DNA of 9,295 nt from Methanobacteriota archaeon (GTDB taxonomy: Archaea; Thermoplasmatota; Poseidoniia; Poseidoniales; Poseidoniaceae): positions 2,526 to 11,820 of the forward strand of contig PADF01000010.1 of NCBI GenBank assembly GCA_002702945.1. The letters are read 5' to 3'. The stretch's first letter is position 1, and each line of letters opens with the position of its first letter. Shown piece by piece: positions 6,573-9,295 of this stretch. The position numbers were made by a program, and so were the translations under genes. The notes beneath the pieces are model-generated. The model was not told where the DNA came from, did no database searches, and worked only from the letters and a program-made list of their open reading frames with translations.

Positions 6573-7310
6573 ATGGCGAAAATTGCAGTATTAGTTAAGC
6601 AAGTACCAGATACAAATTCAAAGATTATAGTTTCTGGAAACTCGGTTGATCTTTCAAGTGTAAAAATGGTAATGAGTCCATATGATGAATTTGCTGTTGA
6701 GAATGCACTCCGACACCGTGAATCATCCGGCGGCACTGTCACTGCCATTACAGTGGGAGGAGCAGGTTCAGAGAAGGTTCTAAAAGATGCTAAGGCAATA
6801 GGAGTTGATGAGATAGTGAGGATTGATTGTGATTCATATTTAGATTCTAATGCTCTACAAACAATTTTGTGCTCAATGATTTCTTCTGAAGGTTTTGATA
6901 TTGTTTATTGTGGTAAATCTGCTGCTGACACCGGAGCAGGTTCTACAGGCCCTGGATTAGCTGAACATTTAGGTTGGTCTTCAGTATCAAATATCACAGA
7001 ATCAAGTTTTGATGATGGCTTTTCTGTCGTGGCTCCACTAAATGATGGAAATGCTGTAATTGGTGTAAACTTACCTGCAGTAATTTCTTGTGATAAAGGA
7101 AATACAAAGGTTAGAAAACCAAATGTTAAGGGTATAATGCAAGCTAAGAGAGCCAGCGTTGATGTTAGGAGTTGTGAAGTTCCTGCCTCATCTGTAAATG
7201 TTGTATCTCAAAGCCTACCTGCAGCAAAACCAGCAGGAAAGAAATTCGAAGGTGGACAAAATGCTTCAGAAGTTGCGAGACTATTGAGAGATGAAGCAAA
7301 TATAATTTGA
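6573..7310 (+). CDS. etfB: Electron transfer flavoprotein beta subunit
   Basis: ETF beta pairs with ETF alpha to form a soluble FAD/AMP protein that takes electrons from acyl-CoA dehydrogenases and delivers them to a membrane ETF:quinone oxidoreductase. The 245-residue length is usual. Family hallmarks are VKQVPDT (8-14), MSPYDEFAVENALR (34-47, normally NPYDEFAVE), GVDEIVRI (77-84), GKSAADTGAGSTGPGLAEHLGW (positions 114-135, the AMP-binding segment), LPAVISCD (167-174) and KGIMQAKR (186-193). The AMP segment differs from the common bacterial AIDGDTAQ/AIDDDSNQ forms. ATG 6573 follows AGGTG with five bases between. Nine bases separate its stop from the etfA start, giving a clear two-gene operon. 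A likely electron donor, glutaryl-CoA dehydrogenase, is encoded at 1403-2578. Confidence 0.95.
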   Translation: MAKIAVLVKQVPDTNSKIIVSGNSVDLSSVKMVMSPYDEFAVENALRHRESSGGTVTAITVGGAGSEKVLKDAKAIGVDEIVRIDCDSYLDSNALQTILCSMISSEGFDIVYCGKSAADTGAGSTGPGLAEHLGWSSVSNITESSFDDGFSVVAPLNDGNAVIGVNLPAVISCDKGNTKVRKPNVKGIMQAKRASVDVRSCEVPASSVNVVSQSLPAAKPAGKKFEGGQNASEVARLLRDEANII

Positions 7311-7316
7311 GGTGAT
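7311..7316 (+). promoter_or_regulatory. Strong GGTGAT Shine-Dalgarno site of etfA
   Basis: GGTGAT directly follows the etfB stop and lies three bases before the etfA ATG at 7320. It is an exact complement of the ATCACC found at the 3' end of archaeal 16S rRNA. It fixes the etfA start and supports the same kind of site (GGTGAG) chosen for the gene at 3905 and AGGTG for etfB. Confidence 0.75.
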
Positions 7317-7319
7317 ATA

Positions 7320-8249
7320 ATGACAGATACAATAGTAATAGCAGAATTAAATAAAGGAAAAATTCACTCAACAACTAGTGAACTCGTAGCAGCGGCAGGA
7401 ATGATAGGTGGATCATGTACAGTTGTCGTACCATGCTCCGATTCATCGATTGCTGATTCCATTTCTTCAACAAGTGGAATAGATAAAATTATTGTGGCAA
7501 AATCAGATATGTTCGCTTCTTATGATGCTTCTGGATGGTGTTCTGCAATTGATTCTATTTCCCCCAGTGGAATTATAATCACATCAGCAAGCCCACAGTC
7601 TAAAGATCTAGCTGCTAGATTGGCTGCTAGAAGAAAGATTTCAGTTGTTCAAGATGTTATAGCAATCGAAAATGGAAATTTAACATCTCCAATTTACTCT
7701 GGCAAAGCAATGCAAACCGTTTCCCTAAATGGCGACGTAGTTATCAGCATTAGACAGAATGTATTTGATGCAGCACCTGAAGGTGGGTCTGCTGAAATTT
7801 CTGTCATGGACGCATCTGGGAATGTTACTACCGCTGTAAAGGAATTAATTTCTAGAGCATCTGCTAGATTAGATGTTTCAGAAGCAAATATCATCATTTC
7901 TGGTGGAAGAGGTATGGGGTCTCCTGAAAATTTCTCACACTTAGAAAAAATTGCTGACACCTTGGGTGCTGCAGTTGGAGCATCTAGAGCTGCAGTAGAT
8001 ACTTGGGACGATATTCCTCACTCAATGCAAGTTGGACAAACTGGAAAAACAGTAAATCCAAATCTGTACATTGCAGTTGGAATCTCTGGAGCAATTCAGC
8101 ACTTAGCTGGAATGAGATCTTCAAAATATATCGTTGCGATAAATAAAGATCCTGATGCCCCTATATTCCAACACGCAGATTATGGAATTGTTGCAACATG
8201 GGAAGAAGCCCTTCCTGTTCTACAATCTAGTCTTTCTGCAATGATGTAA
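7320..8249 (+). CDS. etfA: Electron transfer flavoprotein alpha subunit
   Basis: This is the FAD-carrying subunit of the ETF heterodimer. The 309-residue protein has an N-terminal alpha/beta domain (about 1-180) that packs with EtfB, and the canonical C-terminal FAD domain. The FAD domain shows SGGRGMGSPENF (194-205), GASRAAVD (220-227), HSMQVGQTGKTVNPNLYIAVGI beginning at 234, GISGAIQH (254-261) and AINKDPDAPIF (273-283), all matching the family closely. The ATG at 7320 is fixed by the GGTGAT site. Because the FAD motifs match the ordinary, non-bifurcating type and an acyl-CoA dehydrogenase lies nearby, respiration-linked acyl-CoA oxidation is the simplest reading; that is inference. Its TAA abuts the stop of the convergent hydrolase gene with no spacer. 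Confidence 0.97.
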   Translation: MTDTIVIAELNKGKIHSTTSELVAAAGMIGGSCTVVVPCSDSSIADSISSTSGIDKIIVAKSDMFASYDASGWCSAIDSISPSGIIITSASPQSKDLAARLAARRKISVVQDVIAIENGNLTSPIYSGKAMQTVSLNGDVVISIRQNVFDAAPEGGSAEISVMDASGNVTTAVKELISRASARLDVSEANIIISGGRGMGSPENFSHLEKIADTLGAAVGASRAAVDTWDDIPHSMQVGQTGKTVNPNLYIAVGISGAIQHLAGMRSSKYIVAINKDPDAPIFQHADYGIVATWEEALPVLQSSLSAMM

Positions 8250-9017
8250 TCATAGATATTTACCAATGAATCTATTATTTTCTTCACTGGAATCTCCAAC
8301 AAAAGGATTTGTTAGTTTTTCTATGCCGATAGTTGTCATTGGGCCATGCCCTGGATGAACTATAGTTTTAGGATCTAGCGGCCAAAGTTTAGTTTTTATT
8401 GAGTTGGATAAAACTGTAAAATCACCACCCGTATTTGGTAAATCTGTTCTTCCAACAGAACCAGCAAATAACGTATCTCCAACAAAAACGTGGTCGGGAC
8501 CATCTGAAATCGATAAGAGTAAACTACAACCACCAAGAGTATGTCCAGGGGTATGAAAATTTTTCAAAGAGATACTACCGAAATTGTAAACCTCTTCATC
8601 CTCTAATAACTTATCAGCAACTGCTGGTTCAGGTACAATTATTCCTCTAGAAAGTGCTGATTTTTTAGCCAAGGTTTGTAAAAAGAAATCATCTTTATGT
8701 AAGTACCATTCGACACCATATTTTTCAATAAAATATGGTATGTGTCCACTATGATCATAATGAGCATGGGTATTTACTAAAGCGACAACATTCCTTTTTT
8801 TGACTCCTCTTTTTTCCATCTCGTCGGCGCTTTTGGGACCAATCGACCAATCTGGTCCAGTTCCTTCAAAATTTTCAATCCAAGAAATTATTCTATCAGA
8901 TTCTTCTCCACCATCGATAATTATTGTATCCCCTGTATTACAATCAGTAACAACTGAGCACCTCATTTGAAGACTTCCGACAATAAACGATTCTATCCAA
9001 GGAGATTTTAATTTCAT
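8250..9017 (-). CDS. Metallo-beta-lactamase-fold hydrolase, glyoxalase II-like
   Basis: This predicted cytosolic di-metal hydrolase has 255 residues. All metal ligands are visible: His84, His86, Asp88 and His89 in THAHYDHSGH, His159 in HTPGHTLGG, Asp181 in VGDTLFAGSVGRTDLP, and His224 in HPGHGP. The GDTLFAGSVGRTDLP segment and the short C-terminus are those of glyoxalase II-like or YcbL-type thioesterases, which hydrolyse S-acyl thiol esters such as S-lactoylglutathione. Archaea of this type usually lack glutathione, so the true substrate is uncertain, and a persulfide dioxygenase or another thioesterase role is also possible. The ATG at 9017 has AGAGGT seven bases upstream on the minus strand. 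It starts two bases after the stop of the PKD-protein gene, so translation of the two is probably coupled. Confidence 0.9.
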   Translation of the reverse strand: MKLKSPWIESFIVGSLQMRCSVVTDCNTGDTIIIDGGEESDRIISWIENFEGTGPDWSIGPKSADEMEKRGVKKRNVVALVNTHAHYDHSGHIPYFIEKYGVEWYLHKDDFFLQTLAKKSALSRGIIVPEPAVADKLLEDEEVYNFGSISLKNFHTPGHTLGGCSLLLSISDGPDHVFVGDTLFAGSVGRTDLPNTGGDFTVLSNSIKTKLWPLDPKTIVHPGHGPMTTIGIEKLTNPFVGDSSEENNRFIGKYL

Positions 9018-9019
9018 AA

Positions 9020-9295
9020 TTATACCTCTTTTACTATTTTTATCAATAAAGAATCACTGCTCCAGTTGCCATCTGAATCACAAATCCTCAATTCGAATCT
9101 AAAACTTCCAATATTTAATCTAACATTAAGTTTAGCAAGATCAGAAATTTCCTTACCTGATTCATCAATCCATGCCCATTGTTTTATTCGACCCTGGGGG
9201 TCGAAGGAGGAAGTTGCATCAAGTGTCACTACTGCAGTATTACCATCATCTGAAACAACCTTCTGGTCGTCACCTGCATTTGCGATTGGTACTTG
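9020..9295 (-). CDS. C-terminal PKD-domain part of a probably surface protein, cut by the window edge
   Basis: The reading frame stays open from the right edge to a TAA at 9020-9022, giving the last 91 residues of a longer protein. They form one PKD-type immunoglobulin-like domain: PIANAGDDQ near the start, VTLDATSSFDPQGRIKQWAW in the middle, and FRFELRICDSDGNWSSDSLLIKIV at the end (stated as position pattern: D-A-x-S-S-x-D-P-x-G core, then the closing strand). PKD domains occur in secreted or cell-surface proteins that bind ligands or polysaccharides; this one ends without a membrane anchor or basic tail. The in-frame GTG at 9229 is inside the domain and is not a real start. It directly precedes the hydrolase gene. 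The rest of the protein, and so its function, lies outside the window. Confidence 0.82.
   Translation of the reverse strand, partial: QVPIANAGDDQKVVSDDGNTAVVTLDATSSFDPQGRIKQWAWIDESGKEISDLAKLNVRLNIGSFRFELRICDSDGNWSSDSLLIKIVKEV

Noticed and set aside
7165..7374. Minus-strand 69-codon frame of almost only Leu, Tyr and Ser across the etfB/etfA junction
   Set aside because: The membrane-like composition is a by-product of AT-rich antisense reading of two well-supported genes.
9020..9229. A complete 69-residue gene starting with GTG at 9229
   Set aside because: The frame stays open to the window edge and the upstream residues complete the start of the same PKD domain, so this is the end of a longer gene.
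1..9295. tRNA, rRNA, CRISPR array, insertion sequence or attachment site
   Set aside because: No cloverleaf-like sequence, regularly spaced repeats, terminal inverted repeats with a transposase, or integrase gene was found. Every gene-free stretch is about 120 bases or shorter.

Overview
This AT-rich, tightly packed window looks archaeal, and most like a marine Thermoplasmatota (Poseidoniales / Marine Group II type) genome. The lineage call is inference. It rests on a Pyrococcus-type tyrosyl-tRNA synthetase, a protein built from the N-terminal half of an archaeal/eukaryotic MCM helicase, start codons preceded by GGTGA-type Shine-Dalgarno sites, TATA-like elements, and a small protein resembling a euryarchaeal family. 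These sit beside bacterial-style aerobic genes (phytoene synthase, glutaryl-CoA dehydrogenase, ETF), a mix typical of surface-ocean heterotrophic archaea.

Layout, left to right. An AT-rich promoter (1-103) leads into a plus-strand phytoene synthase with a long N-terminal extension (104-1402). Its stop codon abuts the stop of a minus-strand pair: a membrane-anchored, probably beta-propeller protein (2619-3815) followed by glutaryl-CoA dehydrogenase (1403-2578). A divergent promoter region (3816-3904) also serves a plus-strand pair: a small unknown protein (3905-4456) and tyrS (4467-5615). The tyrS 3' end overlaps by 11 bases the convergent MCM N-terminal-like gene (5605-6456), which has no ATPase domain. 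A second divergent intergenic region (6457-6572) precedes etfB-etfA (6573-7310, 7320-8249). Last come a convergent minus-strand metallo-beta-lactamase-fold hydrolase (8250-9017) and, two bases upstream of it, the C-terminus of a PKD-domain protein that runs off the right edge (9020-9295).

Functional links. Glutaryl-CoA dehydrogenase oxidises an acyl-CoA and passes electrons to ETF, whose two subunits are encoded 4 kb away, so the window holds both ends of one electron-transfer step. No ETF:quinone oxidoreductase is present. Phytoene synthase commits GGPP to carotenoids; in these archaea that commonly supports retinal for rhodopsins, but no other carotenoid gene is visible here. TyrRS is housekeeping. 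The item most worth a second look is the stand-alone MCM N-terminal domain protein. I saw no tRNA, rRNA, CRISPR array, insertion sequence or transposase, and no gene-free stretch longer than about 120 bases.
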